Notes: generated by a model from the sequence alone, not told the origin. A stretch of 64,000 bases of DNA from Streptomyces vilmorinianum (GCF_005517195.1 NZ_CP040244.1:4420001-4484000); one strand, 5' to 3'. Counted from the first letter of the stretch, positions 41,156 through 50,159 are shown. Made by a program: numbers and translations.

Positions 41156-42117
41156 GTCCGTTCCAGCTGACCCGCACCCTTCCCGAGGACGCCACCGGCG
41201 CCGATCTGCGCGCCGATGTGCTCCACGGTCTGACCCGCATGCCCAAGGAGCTGCCGCCGAAGTGGTTCTACGACGCGCGCGGCAGCGAACTGTTCGAGGA
41301 GATCACCCGGCTCCCCGAGTACTACCCGACCCGCGCCGAGCGGGAGATCCTGATCGCCCGGGCGCCCGACATCGCGGCGGCGACGGGGGCGCGCACGCTG
41401 GTCGAGCTGGGCTCCGGCTCCTCGGAGAAGACCCGGTTCCTGATCGACGCGCTGCTGCCCGGCCTGGACAGCTATGTGCCGGTGGACGTGAGCGAGTCGG
41501 CGCTGAGGGGTGCGGCCGAGACGCTGCTCGCGGAGCGGCCCGGGCTCCACATCCACGCCCTGGTCGCCGACTTCACCCGGGGCCTCGCGCTGCCCGGTAC
41601 GCCGGGGCCGCGCCTGGTGGCGTTCCTCGGGGGCACCATCGGCAACCTGCTGCCCGCCGAGCGCGGGGTGTTCCTGCGTTCGGTGCGGGCGATGCTGGCG
41701 CCGGGCGACGCGCTGCTGCTCGGCACGGACCTGGTGAAGGACGAGGCGACGCTGGTCGCCGCCTATGACGACGCGGCCGGGGTGACGGCCGCGTTCAACA
41801 AGAACGTGCTGGCCGTGATCGCGCGTGAGCTGGACGCGGACGTGCAGCCGGACGACTTCGACCATGTGGCGATCTGGGACCGGGAGCGGGAGTGGATCGA
41901 GATGCGGCTGCGGGCGCGTCAGGCGCTCACGGTGAAGATCCCCGAGCTGGATCTCGTGGTGCCCTTCGAGGCGGGCGAGGAGGTACGGACGGAGGTGTCG
42001 GCGAAGTTCCGTCAGGCGGGTGTGCGCAAGGAGCTGGCGGAGGCCGGTCTTGAGCTGACCCGCTGGTGGACGGATACGGAGGGGCGGTTCGCGCTGTCGC
42101 TGGCGACGGCGCGCTGA
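41152..42117 (+). CDS. egtD: EgtD, histidine N-alpha-methyltransferase
   Basis: SAM-dependent enzyme of 321 residues making hercynine from histidine. SAM site: LVELGSGSSEKTRFLIDALL; substrate region: PKWFYDARGSELFEEITRLP, EYYPTRAEREIL; further FLGGTIGNLLPAER and FNKNVLAVIARELDADVQPD. GTG 41152 overlaps the egtC stop. Its last about 106 bases overlap the convergent acyltransferase frame, and a hairpin at 42143-42180 follows. Confidence 0.95.
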   Translation: MSPFQLTRTLPEDATGADLRADVLHGLTRMPKELPPKWFYDARGSELFEEITRLPEYYPTRAEREILIARAPDIAAATGARTLVELGSGSSEKTRFLIDALLPGLDSYVPVDVSESALRGAAETLLAERPGLHIHALVADFTRGLALPGTPGPRLVAFLGGTIGNLLPAERGVFLRSVRAMLAPGDALLLGTDLVKDEATLVAAYDDAAGVTAAFNKNVLAVIARELDADVQPDDFDHVAIWDREREWIEMRLRARQALTVKIPELDLVVPFEAGEEVRTEVSAKFRQAGVRKELAEAGLELTRWWTDTEGRFALSLATAR

Positions 42118-42890
42118 GCCGCCAGGGCAAGGGCGCGGCGGTCCGGATACTGGACGATGGATATCGGATCCAGTATCCGGATCTCCGCGGTGATCTCGCG
42201 GGCCGTCACGATCCGCCAGAGCGAGGCGGCGAGCGGATCATCGCCCACGAAGGCCGCGGGCCCGGCGGGCCGGTACACCAGCCGTACCGGCTGGACGGCG
42301 GCTGAGGCGTCGAGCGCGGCCTGGAAGGCGGCGGGCCGGAAGGCGCCCCCGCGGCGGCCGCACCAGGTGGAGCCCTCCGGGAAGACGATCACCCGGCCGC
42401 CGCCCGCGAGGGCCCGGGCCATCGCCCGGACGGTGTCGGGCAGGGCCCGCAGCCGGTCGCGGTCGATGAAGAGGGTGCCGCCCCGCGCCGCGAGGGGTCC
42501 GAGCACCGGCCAGGCCCGGACCTCTCGCTTGGCGAGCATCCGGCCGGGCAGGACGGCGGCGATGAGCGGGATGTCCAGCCAGGAGATGTGGTTGGCGACG
42601 ACCAGCAGGGGCCCCTCGGCGGGGGCGGAGGCTCCCGTCACTGTGATGCGGACACCGAAGGCCCGGAGGACCGTCCGGCACCAGCCGCGGACGAGGGCCC
42701 GCCGTGCGGTGCCCGGCAGCGCCGCCGTCAGGGGCGCGAGCAGCACCCCGGTGAGGACGGCGGCGAGGCCCGCGGCCAGCCGGGCCGCGGCCAGGACGGG
42801 CCCGGCGGCCGGACCGGTGTGCCGCGCGCAGGGATCGGGAGCGCACGGCGAGGTGGGCAGCCAGGGCGAGGCGGGGCCGGCGGCGGTCAC
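42012..42890 (-). CDS. olsA: Lysophospholipid acyltransferase, probable OlsA
   Basis: PlsC-type membrane acyltransferase of 292 residues. One N-terminal hydrophobic stretch (LAAGLAAVLTGVLLAPLTAA) precedes the four acyltransferase motifs: VVANHISWLDIPLIAAVLPG (NHxxxxD variant NHISWLD), GGTLFIDRDR, VIVFPEGSTWCG and a Pro-containing IRILDP. Start ATG 42890 overlaps the upstream GNAT-type gene by four bases. Paired with an OlsB-like enzyme it would acylate lyso-ornithine lipid. The last about 35 codons read antisense into egtD, so the natural stop may have been lost. Confidence 0.8.
   Translation of the reverse strand: MTAAGPASPWLPTSPCAPDPCARHTGPAAGPVLAAARLAAGLAAVLTGVLLAPLTAALPGTARRALVRGWCRTVLRAFGVRITVTGASAPAEGPLLVVANHISWLDIPLIAAVLPGRMLAKREVRAWPVLGPLAARGGTLFIDRDRLRALPDTVRAMARALAGGGRVIVFPEGSTWCGRRGGAFRPAAFQAALDASAAVQPVRLVYRPAGPAAFVGDDPLAASLWRIVTAREITAEIRILDPISIVQYPDRRALALAAQRAVASDSANRPSVSVHQRVSSRPASASSLRTPA
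42143..42180. terminator. Hairpin after egtD, inside the olsA frame
   Basis: CCGGATACTGGA and TCCAGTATCCGG form a perfect 12-bp stem with a 14-base loop, 25 bases after the egtD stop. It likely ends the egt transcript. On the other strand it codes for part of OlsA. Confidence 0.65.
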
Positions 42891-43789
42891 TGTGCCGGGG
42901 CGAGGGCGAGGAAGTGGCGCAGATAGCGGGGGTTGGTGTTGCGCAGCGACAGCAGGACGTAGAGGTCGGCGACCCCGAAGTCCACGTCGTGGGCGGGCGC
43001 TCCGCAGACCCAGGCGCCGAGCCGCAGATAGCCGCGGAGCAGCGGCGGGAGTTCGACGCGGCCCTCGGGACGGGTGATGCCGTCGGGGGTCCAGAGCTTG
43101 TGCGGGGTGACCCAGTACTCCTCGGGGGCGAGGTTCTTGGCCTTGACGGTGTCCCAGGTGGCGGCGGCGAGCGTGCCCCCGTCGGCGAGCGGGATCGAGC
43201 AGCAGCCGGCGAGCCAGTTGTGGCCGGTGCGGGTCATGTAGCGGGCGAGCCCGGCCCAGATCAGGGCGATGACGGCGCCGTTGCGGTGGGCGGGATGGAC
43301 GCAGGAGCGGCCGACCTCGACGAGGTCGTCACGGATGGGTGCGAGCCGGCCGAGGTCGAACTCGCTCTCGGAGTAGAGGCGTCCGGCGATCCGGGCACGG
43401 TCGGGCGGCAGCACGCGGTAGGTGCCGACGACCTCGCCGGTGGCCTCCTCGCGTACCAGCAGGTGGTCGCAGTACGCGTCGAAGGCGTCGGTGTCGAGGC
43501 CCGGCTCGGGTCCGTCGAGCCGGGCCCCCATCTCGCCCGCGAAGACCTGGTGACGCAGCCGCTGCGCGGCGCGGACGTCCTCCTGGGTGCGGGCGAGACA
43601 GACGACGTAGCGGGGTTCCTCCTCGGTGGACGGTCCTGCGGTCCGGGGCCCCGGCTCCGGCTCCGGCCGCGGCTGCGGCTGGGCCGGAACTCCGGTGAGC
43701 GGGGCGGCCGCGAGGGACACACCGGCGGGGACGGGGACGGCGGGTGCGAGCGCGGGTGCGACGGCGGCCGCGGGCGACGGTGCGGGCAT
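42887..43789 (-). CDS. olsB: Ornithine N-acyltransferase, probable OlsB
   Basis: GNAT-fold acyltransferase of 300 residues (acyl-ACP dependent family). After a Pro/Ala-rich extension of about 60 residues come YVVCLARTQEDVRAAQRLRH, QVFAGEMGARLDG, FDAYCDHLLVREEATGEVVG, VEVGRSCVHPAHRNGAVIAL (acyl-donor site) and NWLAGCCSIPLADGG. In OlsB proteins this enzyme makes lyso-ornithine lipid. ATG 43789 has GGAGGAG upstream; the stop overlaps the olsA start (ATGA), so the pair is a complete ornithine-lipid module. Confidence 0.85.
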   Translation of the reverse strand: MPAPSPAAAVAPALAPAVPVPAGVSLAAAPLTGVPAQPQPRPEPEPGPRTAGPSTEEEPRYVVCLARTQEDVRAAQRLRHQVFAGEMGARLDGPEPGLDTDAFDAYCDHLLVREEATGEVVGTYRVLPPDRARIAGRLYSESEFDLGRLAPIRDDLVEVGRSCVHPAHRNGAVIALIWAGLARYMTRTGHNWLAGCCSIPLADGGTLAAATWDTVKAKNLAPEEYWVTPHKLWTPDGITRPEGRVELPPLLRGYLRLGAWVCGAPAHDVDFGVADLYVLLSLRNTNPRYLRHFLALAPAQ

Positions 43790-43927
43790 GTCGGGCTCCT
43801 CCGGCGTACGGAAGGGGGACGGTGAGGGCCGGGCCGCGTGTGCGGTGGTCCGGCTCCTTACTTCTTCCGTGACCGGCTGGATTCGACATGACTGTTCGGG
43901 GGATCGCGGGTGTGCGGACGCTGAATG

Positions 43928-45178
43928 CTATTCGGCGAGGGCTTGGGTGATCTGTCCCGATGCGGCCTCGGCGGCCGTCTTCGGGTCCTCGCCCTGGAGG
44001 ACGGCGGTCATGTACGGCTTGATCGGATTGGCCGCCTCGACGTCGGCCCACTGCGGCGAGTTGGGGGTCGCCTTGCCGCGCGCCGCGCCGACGGCCATGA
44101 CGGCGGTCGCCTCCTGCCCCTCGACGACGGAGGCGAGGGAGCTCTTGTTGGGGACGTAGTTCATGGCGCGGGCGAGTTCCGTCTGCCACTCCTCGCCGGC
44201 CAGGGCCTTGACGACGTCGATGGCCGCCGACCGCTCGGGGGCGTTCTCCGGGACGATCAGGTCGGAGCCGCCGGTGAAGACGGCGCAGGGCTGTCCGGCC
44301 TTCTTGCCGGGTATGGGGAAGAAGCCGAGCTTGTCCTTCAGCCCCGGGTTGGCCTTGGTGATGGCGGCGACGGCGCTGGGGGCGGCGATGATCTGGGCGA
44401 CGTCCCCCTCGGCGAAGACCTCGGCCTGGGGCGGGGTCTGCTCGTCGGCGTCCTTCGGGCCGGAGCCGAGGGACTGCAGGTCCTTGTAGAAGTCCATGCC
44501 GCGCAGGGCGGCGGGGCTGTCCAGGGCGCCGGTCCACTCGCCGCCCCTCTCCTCGGCGAGCTCGCCGCCCTCGTCCCAGATGAATCCCGCGAGGGTGTAC
44601 CAGTCCTGTCCCGCGAGGTAGATGCCCTGGGAGCCGCTGCGGTTGAGCTTCTCGGTGTCGTCGAGCCACTGGGCCCGGGTGGCGGGCGGCTTGGTGAGGC
44701 CGGCCTGCTCGAAGAGGTCCTTGTGGTAGATCACGATGCGGTTGGCGGCGTACCAGGGGATGCCGTACTGGGATCCCCCGATGCGGCCGGGCTCGGCGAG
44801 GCCGGGCAGCCAGTCCTCACTGCCGAGGTCGCGCACGGACTCCAGGGTCAGGTCGTAGAGCTTGTCGGTGTCCGCGTACTGGGCGACCTGGGTGTTGCCG
44901 ACCTCGATGACATCGGGGCCGCCCTCCCCCTGGATCGCCTCGGTGACCTTCTTGCCGATCCCGGTCCACTCCTGGAAGGTGAACTCCAGTTCGATGCCCT
45001 GGTGCTTGGCCTCGTACGCGGTGGTGAAACGCTGGAGGAAGTCCTCGCTGACACTGTCGCGCATCAGCCAGATGTCGACCGTGCGATGCCGGTCGGCACC
45101 GCCGGGGAGAAGGCCGCAGCCGGCGAGCGCGAGGGCGGTTGCGGCGGCCAGGGGGCAGACGAGATGGCGGTTCTTCAC
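43928..45178 (-). CDS. Extracellular sugar-binding lipoprotein 1 (ABC importer)
   Basis: Solute-binding protein of 416 residues with a lipoprotein signal (CPLAAATALALAGCG). Family marks: TVDIWLMRDSVSEDFLQRFT, VIEVGNTQVAQYADTDKLYD, YGIPWYAANRIVIYHKDLFE, FTGGSDLIVPENAPER. It is a close paralogue of the binding protein at 50156-51421, with near-identical blocks (GDVAQIIA, ATPNSPQWA, NPIKPYMTAVL). GTG 45178 is preferred, after AAGGTG. It has no permease of its own, so it probably shares the neighbouring one. A GACCAA-N4-TTGGTC operator lies upstream. Confidence 0.85.
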   Translation of the reverse strand: MKNRHLVCPLAAATALALAGCGLLPGGADRHRTVDIWLMRDSVSEDFLQRFTTAYEAKHQGIELEFTFQEWTGIGKKVTEAIQGEGGPDVIEVGNTQVAQYADTDKLYDLTLESVRDLGSEDWLPGLAEPGRIGGSQYGIPWYAANRIVIYHKDLFEQAGLTKPPATRAQWLDDTEKLNRSGSQGIYLAGQDWYTLAGFIWDEGGELAEERGGEWTGALDSPAALRGMDFYKDLQSLGSGPKDADEQTPPQAEVFAEGDVAQIIAAPSAVAAITKANPGLKDKLGFFPIPGKKAGQPCAVFTGGSDLIVPENAPERSAAIDVVKALAGEEWQTELARAMNYVPNKSSLASVVEGQEATAVMAVGAARGKATPNSPQWADVEAANPIKPYMTAVLQGEDPKTAAEAASGQITQALAE

Positions 45179-45288
45179 GTAGGTCACCTTCTGCGTTCCA
45201 TGAATGGAGTGCGGCATGGGGAGCTGACCCGTCGTGGGGGGACCGAACGGCGTGTTCGCGCGGGACATGTGGCCTGGATTCTGGTCTG

Positions 45289-45304
45289 GACCAATCGCTT
45301 GGTC
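45289..45304. promoter_or_regulatory. Candidate GntR operator upstream of binding protein 1
   Basis: GACCAATCGCTTGGTC has perfect six-base arms with a four-base spacer, 111 bases before the GTG. The arms (TTGACCAA/TTGGTC) match the operator before binding protein 2. Confidence 0.6.
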
Positions 45305-45382
45305 AAGCCCCGGCCGATCCGGTTCCGGGCAGGCGTGCCGTGCACGCCCGCCCGTTACTCCCGGTAGGGGCGGGGGCCGGTG

Positions 45383-46903
45383 CTACGGGACGGCCGGTAC
45401 GGAGTCCTCGAAGGCCGTGCCCGCCGTGCGGTACGTCGCGATCTTGGCGGCCACCTGGGCCGGGGTCAGCACCTGGTCCTTCACGTGCAGGACGTAGTCG
45501 ACCTTCTGGTCGTAGGCGCGCGCGGTGGTGGAGCTCTGGCCGGCGAGGTCGATCAGCCACTGGTTGAAGTTGATGGACATCGGGCGCTCGGGGAGATAGC
45601 GGGCGTCGTGCCGGCCGAACTCCTGGCCGTCGACGTAGTAGACGATCGTGCTGTCGTCGATGGTCAGGACGAGGTCGTGCCAGCCCGCGTAGCTCGCCCG
45701 GACCTCGGAGTGCTGGTTGACGGCCTCCCAGGGATCGGGCCGGTAGGTCTCCCACGAGGTGGTGTAGAGGATGTTGGCGGGCTCGCCCCAGCCGCCGTTG
45801 GGCAGGTACTCGAAGTCGTACTCGGCGTAGTCGTCCGCCATCGGCGCCTTGAGGTCGTTGATGGTGAAGAACGTCTGGACGAGGTGGTCGCCGTCCGGTC
45901 CGGAGAGCGGCGCGTCGGAGAAGTGGACCCGGGCCGCGTAGGTGCCGTTCCTGAACTTCGTGGAGCGGGTGAGGATCTCGGTCTGCCGGGTGGACTCGGC
46001 GGTGCCGGCGGTCGAGGTCCTGAGGTTCATGATCGAATTGGATCCCTCCTTGGCGAAGGTGACGTTCTCGGGCGCCCAGACGGCGCCGGGCACGCCCGGT
46101 CCGCCGGAGTTGGAGCGCACGCTCCAGCCGTGGGCGGCGATCGCCGGGTCGGTGTGGCCGGTGTAGTCGAAGTCGTCGAAGAGCGCGGCCCCCGAAGGCG
46201 GCGGCGTCGTCGGGTCCGTGGGGGTCGGGGTGGGGGTGGGCTCGTTGCCTGCGGGCGCCGTGCCCCAGACCTGGACGCCGCCGACGGTGGCGGTGACCTT
46301 GCTCCAGTTCGCGTACGCCGTCTGGGTCGGCCCGAAGGAGTAGTCGTCGTTCTGGTTCAGGGGCTGCCAGTTCGAGCGGTGGAAGCGCAGCTGCATGTCG
46401 CCCGTGTCGGCGCCGGGCGCCAGACTGCCCGCGCCGGCGGTGAAGCCGACCTCCAGATAGCGGTCGGCGGTCGCGGTGGGGGTGGCGAGCGTACCGAAGG
46501 TGCCGGTGAGGTTGGCGCAGCCCTTCACGGCCCAGGAACAGGCGTAGGTGTACGAGGCTCCCGCGTCGGCCTTGAAGTAGTACCGCAGCTTCACCTGGCT
46601 CAACGGGACGCTCGACGCACCGGTGTTGACCACCTTGAACCAGGGCTCCACCTGGTCGCTCCCGGTGGCGCTCTGCCGGTACTGGACGGTGACGGCCTCG
46701 CCGGCCGCGGCGGCCGGGAGGGCGGTCAGCGCGGTGGCGCCGAGGCCGGTCACGGCGGCGACGGCGAGCGCGGCGCGTATCCGCAGGCCGGCGCCGATCG
46801 GTCGGGCACTCGCCGGTCGGGCGCTCGCCGGTCGGGTACCCGCCGGTCGGGCACCCGCCGGTCGGGCGCTCGTCGGCTGGACACGCGTCGGTCGGTCACT
46901 CAT
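45383..46903 (-). CDS. Secreted CBM3-GH16 beta-glucan hydrolase
   Basis: Secreted two-domain enzyme of 506 residues. A tandem-repeat N-terminus (RPAG/RPAS units) precedes a signal segment (RAALAVAAVTGLGATALTAL-PAAAAG). Next is a cellulose-binding CBM3 domain (about 70-215): VEPWFKVVNTGASSVPLSQV, KLRYYFKADAG, TYACSWAVKGCANLTGTF, DRYLEVGFTAGAGSL. A PTPTPTDPTTPPP linker follows. The GH16 catalytic domain has the nucleophile motif AEYDFEYL. ATG 46903 overlaps the GH20 stop by four bases. Substrate class beta-glucan by family; exact linkage not readable. Confidence 0.8.
   Translation of the reverse strand: MSDRPTRVQPTSARPAGARPAGTRPASARPASARPIGAGLRIRAALAVAAVTGLGATALTALPAAAAGEAVTVQYRQSATGSDQVEPWFKVVNTGASSVPLSQVKLRYYFKADAGASYTYACSWAVKGCANLTGTFGTLATPTATADRYLEVGFTAGAGSLAPGADTGDMQLRFHRSNWQPLNQNDDYSFGPTQTAYANWSKVTATVGGVQVWGTAPAGNEPTPTPTPTDPTTPPPSGAALFDDFDYTGHTDPAIAAHGWSVRSNSGGPGVPGAVWAPENVTFAKEGSNSIMNLRTSTAGTAESTRQTEILTRSTKFRNGTYAARVHFSDAPLSGPDGDHLVQTFFTINDLKAPMADDYAEYDFEYLPNGGWGEPANILYTTSWETYRPDPWEAVNQHSEVRASYAGWHDLVLTIDDSTIVYYVDGQEFGRHDARYLPERPMSINFNQWLIDLAGQSSTTARAYDQKVDYVLHVKDQVLTPAQVAAKIATYRTAGTAFEDSVPAVP
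46797..46886. repeat. 15-bp repeats coding RPAGA/RPASA at GH16 N-terminus
   Basis: About six copies of a 15-base unit encode RPAGA, RPAGT or RPASA just before the signal peptide. Copies differ at few bases, a likely slippage site altering the N-terminal length. Confidence 0.65.
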
Positions 46904-48405
46904 GGGGATTCCTCTCCTTGGACGGAGGTGGGGGAAAGGCGGCGCGGCACCCGGAGGGTGTCGAGCCGGGTCCGGTGGTGGCGCAGCCGGGCCTGGAAGC
47001 CGGCCCAGTCCCTGCGCCCGGTCCAGGCGGTCTCGGCCAGGGCGCAGAGCCGGGGGAAGGCCAGGTACTCGGCGTGCGCGGCGGTGGGGACGTACTCGGT
47101 CCACAGTTGGGCCTGGGTGCCGAGGACCCGCGCGGTCTCCGCCGGGCTCCAGTGGGCCGGCGCGGGGTCGGTGCCGTGGACGGCTCGCAGGTCGACGACG
47201 GCGCCCGGCTGGCCGGGCGGCTCGTGGGGGCTCGCCGACTGGGGGTAGTCGAGATAGGTGGAGCGGTGGGGGGCCATGACGACCTGGTGGCCGCGGCGGG
47301 CGGCGGTGCGCCCGTGGGCGGTGTCCCGCCAGGGCATGACCGTGAAGTACGGGGGGAGGTCGGCGCCGGTCTCGGTCCAGCCGAGCGGCCGGCGGCCGGC
47401 GTCGAGGAGGTGGCGCCCGACCTGTTCCATGAACCAGCCGTGCAGGGCGTCCGGGCCGTCGAGTCCCTGCTCCGCGACGCGGCGGCGGGCGACGGGCGAG
47501 GCGTGCCACTCGGCGGTCGGGCACTCCTCGCCGCCGATGTGGACGTGGGGCGAGGGGAAGACGTCGAGGACCTCGTCGAGGACCTCGCGGCAGAAGTCGA
47601 GGACCTCGTCGTGGACGCCGAGGACGGTGTCGCACACGCCCCAGCGGTCCCAGACGCCCAGGGCGCGGTCCGGCCGGTTGCCGAGTTCGGGGTAGGCGGC
47701 CAGGACTGCCCTGGCGTGGCCGGGCATCTCGATCTCGGGCACGACGGTGATCCCCCGCTCGGCCGCGTGCCGTACCAGACCGGCGAGTTCGGAGCGGGTG
47801 TAGGCGCCGCCGTGCGGGAGGCCGCCGATCTCGGTGAGGCGGGGACGGGCGGCGACCGGCATGCGCCAGCCCTGGTCGTCGGTGAGGTGGAGATGGAGGA
47901 CGTTGAGTTTGTGGAGGGCGAGGAGGTCGACGTACCTCCGGAGGAAGGAGACGGGCCGGAAGTGCCGGGCGACGTCGAGCATGGCTCCGCGCCAGGAGAA
48001 CCGGGGCACGTCGGTGATCTGTACGCAGGGCACGGACCACTCGACGCCGCGGACGGGCTCGTCGTGAAGTGCCTGCACGGGCAGGAGTTGACGGAGCGTC
48101 TGGACTCCGGCGAGCAGACCCCGGGGCCGGGCGGCGCGCAGCAGGACCCCCTCGGGGCCGACGGTGAGGCCGTACCCCTCGTCGCCGAGACCGGTGAGGG
48201 CGGGGTCGAGGGCGAGGACGACGGGGCCGTCGGAGCGGGAGGGCAGCCGGAGGCCGGTGGCGGGCCGTAGCAGGGTGCGCAGCAGTTCCGCGGCGCCTTC
48301 GGCGCCGGGGGCGATCGTGAGTGCGGTGGCGGCGTCGAAGGTGAACCTTCCCGGAAGGAGCGTGAGTTGGGTGGGGTGCGGGACGAGCTGGGGCGGCACG
48401 GGCAT
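46900..48405 (-). CDS. Family 20 glycoside hydrolase (beta-N-acetylhexosaminidase type)
   Basis: GH20 enzyme of 501 residues with the usual two-part layout: an N-terminal GH20b-like region (LTLLPGRFTFDAATALTIAP), then the TIM barrel starting FSWRGAMLDVARHFRPVSFL, HKLNVLHLHLTDDQGWRMPV, TVVPEIEMPGHARAVLAAYP. The catalytic pair reads HIGGEEC, with Glu where family members usually have Asp (HxGGDE). No signal peptide is seen, so it probably acts in the cytoplasm on imported sugars. Start ATG 48405, nine bases after the permease stop; its stop overlaps the GH16 start. Confidence 0.85.
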   Translation of the reverse strand: MPVPPQLVPHPTQLTLLPGRFTFDAATALTIAPGAEGAAELLRTLLRPATGLRLPSRSDGPVVLALDPALTGLGDEGYGLTVGPEGVLLRAARPRGLLAGVQTLRQLLPVQALHDEPVRGVEWSVPCVQITDVPRFSWRGAMLDVARHFRPVSFLRRYVDLLALHKLNVLHLHLTDDQGWRMPVAARPRLTEIGGLPHGGAYTRSELAGLVRHAAERGITVVPEIEMPGHARAVLAAYPELGNRPDRALGVWDRWGVCDTVLGVHDEVLDFCREVLDEVLDVFPSPHVHIGGEECPTAEWHASPVARRRVAEQGLDGPDALHGWFMEQVGRHLLDAGRRPLGWTETGADLPPYFTVMPWRDTAHGRTAARRGHQVVMAPHRSTYLDYPQSASPHEPPGQPGAVVDLRAVHGTDPAPAHWSPAETARVLGTQAQLWTEYVPTAAHAEYLAFPRLCALAETAWTGRRDWAGFQARLRHHRTRLDTLRVPRRLSPTSVQGEESP

Positions 48406-48414
48406 GGCGGGGCG

Positions 48415-49260
48415 CTATCCCTTCACGGCTCCGCCGGTCATTCCGGCGGCGACCCGGCCCTGCAGGACCAGGAAGAGGGCGAGGACGGGCAGGGCGAAGA
48501 GCGTGGACGCGGCCATGGTGGCGCCCCAGTCGGTGCCGAAGACGTTGGAGAAGGAGGAGAGCCAGACGGGCAGGGTCCGGTCGTCCTGGTTCTTGATGAT
48601 GAGCATGTTGGCGAAGGCGTACTCGTTCCAGGCGGTGATGAAGCCGAAGAGCGAGGTGGCCAGCAGCCCGGGGGCGAGCAGCGGAAGGGTCACCCGGCGG
48701 AAGGCCTCGACGCGGGTGCAGCCGTCGACCTGGGCGGCCTCTTCGAGCTCGGCGGGGACGGCGGCGAGGAAGGAGCGCAGGGTGACGATGGTGAACGGCA
48801 GGGTGATCATGAAGTAGATCAGGGTCAGGGTGACCAGCCGGTCGAGCAGGCCGGCGTCCCGGGCGATGACGTACATCGGGATCAACAGCGCCTCCCACGG
48901 CGCCACTTGTGCGATGAACACCATGAGGACGAAGGCACGCCGGCCGCGCCAGCGCATCCGGGCGACGGCGAAGGCGGCGCCGAGTGCCACGACGAGGGCG
49001 AGCAGGACGCAACCGGCCGTGACGATCAGGCTGTTGCGCCAGAAGAGCCAGAATCCGTCCGCCTCGACGGCATGCGCGAAGTGCTCCAGGGTGAGGGAGG
49101 TCGGCAGCAGGACGGGGGTCTCGGACTGGATGTCGGGGGTGGGCTTGAAGGCCGTGGAGACCATCCAGTACACCGGGAAGACGCAGAGGACGAAGACCGT
49201 CAGGGCGGCGGCGTTCAAGGGGAGTCGGACTCTGAGCCGGCGCAGGGCGCGGGGATTCAC
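48415..49260 (-). CDS. Carbohydrate ABC permease (MalG type)
   Basis: Inner-membrane permease of 281 residues, six helices. N-terminal LNAAALTVFVLCVFPVYWMV with PVYWMVSTAFKP is typical, and the EAA loop reads EEAAQVDGCTRVEAFRRVTL-PLLAPG. GTG 49260 overlaps the other permease stop (GTGA). Second permease of the two-permease complex; no ATPase gene lies in the locus, so a shared MsiK-type ATPase is likely, as known for Streptomyces sugar importers. Confidence 0.9.
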   Translation of the reverse strand: MNPRALRRLRVRLPLNAAALTVFVLCVFPVYWMVSTAFKPTPDIQSETPVLLPTSLTLEHFAHAVEADGFWLFWRNSLIVTAGCVLLALVVALGAAFAVARMRWRGRRAFVLMVFIAQVAPWEALLIPMYVIARDAGLLDRLVTLTLIYFMITLPFTIVTLRSFLAAVPAELEEAAQVDGCTRVEAFRRVTLPLLAPGLLATSLFGFITAWNEYAFANMLIIKNQDDRTLPVWLSSFSNVFGTDWGATMAASTLFALPVLALFLVLQGRVAAGMTGGAVKG

Positions 49261-50159
49261 CGGTCGGCCTCCTGCCGGAACATCTGGCGGAAGTAGGCGA
49301 TCAGCACGGCGACGAGGATGAGGACGGTCAGCGTCGAGACGGCCGAGCCGAGGTCGTAGCGGTGCAGCGACTGGGCGACCCGGTACGCGTAGACCGGCAG
49401 GGTGGTCGTCGCCTCGCCGGGGCCGCCGCGGGTGACGGCCCAGATCTGGGCGAAGCAGCGGAAGACCCAGATGACTTCGAGGCACAGAACCAGACCGAAG
49501 ATCGGCCGCACCAGCGGCAGGGTGATCGACTGGAAGATCCGCCAGGCCCCGGCTCCGTCCAGGCGGGCCGACTCGTACAGCTCCTCGGGGACGGTCAGCA
49601 GGGCGGAGTGCAGGGTGATGGCGGCGAAGGGGACCGACTGCCACACCACGAGCAGGACGAGGACGGTGAAGGCGGCCGTGCCGTCGGCGAGCCAGGAGTA
49701 CCCCTCGAAGGACGTGAACCCGAGGCGTACGAGGACCCAGTTGACGATGCCGAGGCGGGAGGCGAAGAGCCACTGGAAGACGGTGGTGGTGGCGATGACG
49801 GGGCTCGCCCAGGCGAGGACGAGCCCGCTCGTCACGAGGATCCGCATCCCCCGGCCGAGCCGTCGCATCATCAGCGCGACGAGCGTGCCGATCACCATGA
49901 TCAGGACGACGTTGACGAGGGTCCACCAGAAGGTGCGCCGGACGACCTCCCAGAACTCCGGGTCGGTCAGGACCGTTCGGTAGTTCCGGAGTCCGACGAA
50001 GGAGGCTCCGCCCCGGATGAGTTCGGCCATTCCGTAGTGCTGGAAGGAGATCAGCAGGTTGCGGACGAGGGGGTACCCGAGGAGCAGGGCGCCGCCGAGG
50101 ACGGTCGGGGCGACGAGGAGGTAGGGCCTGAGGGTGGCCCCGCGACGCGGCCCGCTCAC
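49257..50159 (-). CDS. Carbohydrate ABC permease (MalF type)
   Basis: Permease of 300 residues with about six helices: YLLVAPTVLGGALLLGYPLV at the N-terminus, EAA-like loop YESARLDGAGAWRIFQSITL-PLVRPI. The N-terminal SFQHYGMAELIRGGASFVGL-RNYRTVLTDPEFW is usual for MalF-type members. GTG 50159 overlaps the binding protein stop by four bases. Confidence 0.9.
   Translation of the reverse strand: MSGPRRGATLRPYLLVAPTVLGGALLLGYPLVRNLLISFQHYGMAELIRGGASFVGLRNYRTVLTDPEFWEVVRRTFWWTLVNVVLIMVIGTLVALMMRRLGRGMRILVTSGLVLAWASPVIATTTVFQWLFASRLGIVNWVLVRLGFTSFEGYSWLADGTAAFTVLVLLVVWQSVPFAAITLHSALLTVPEELYESARLDGAGAWRIFQSITLPLVRPIFGLVLCLEVIWVFRCFAQIWAVTRGGPGEATTTLPVYAYRVAQSLHRYDLGSAVSTLTVLILVAVLIAYFRQMFRQEADR

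Noticed and set aside
45383..49012. 1209-codon minus-strand frame that joins GH16 with upstream sequence
   Set aside because: Only the part from 46903 is real; the upstream part is a shadow of GH20 and permease genes.
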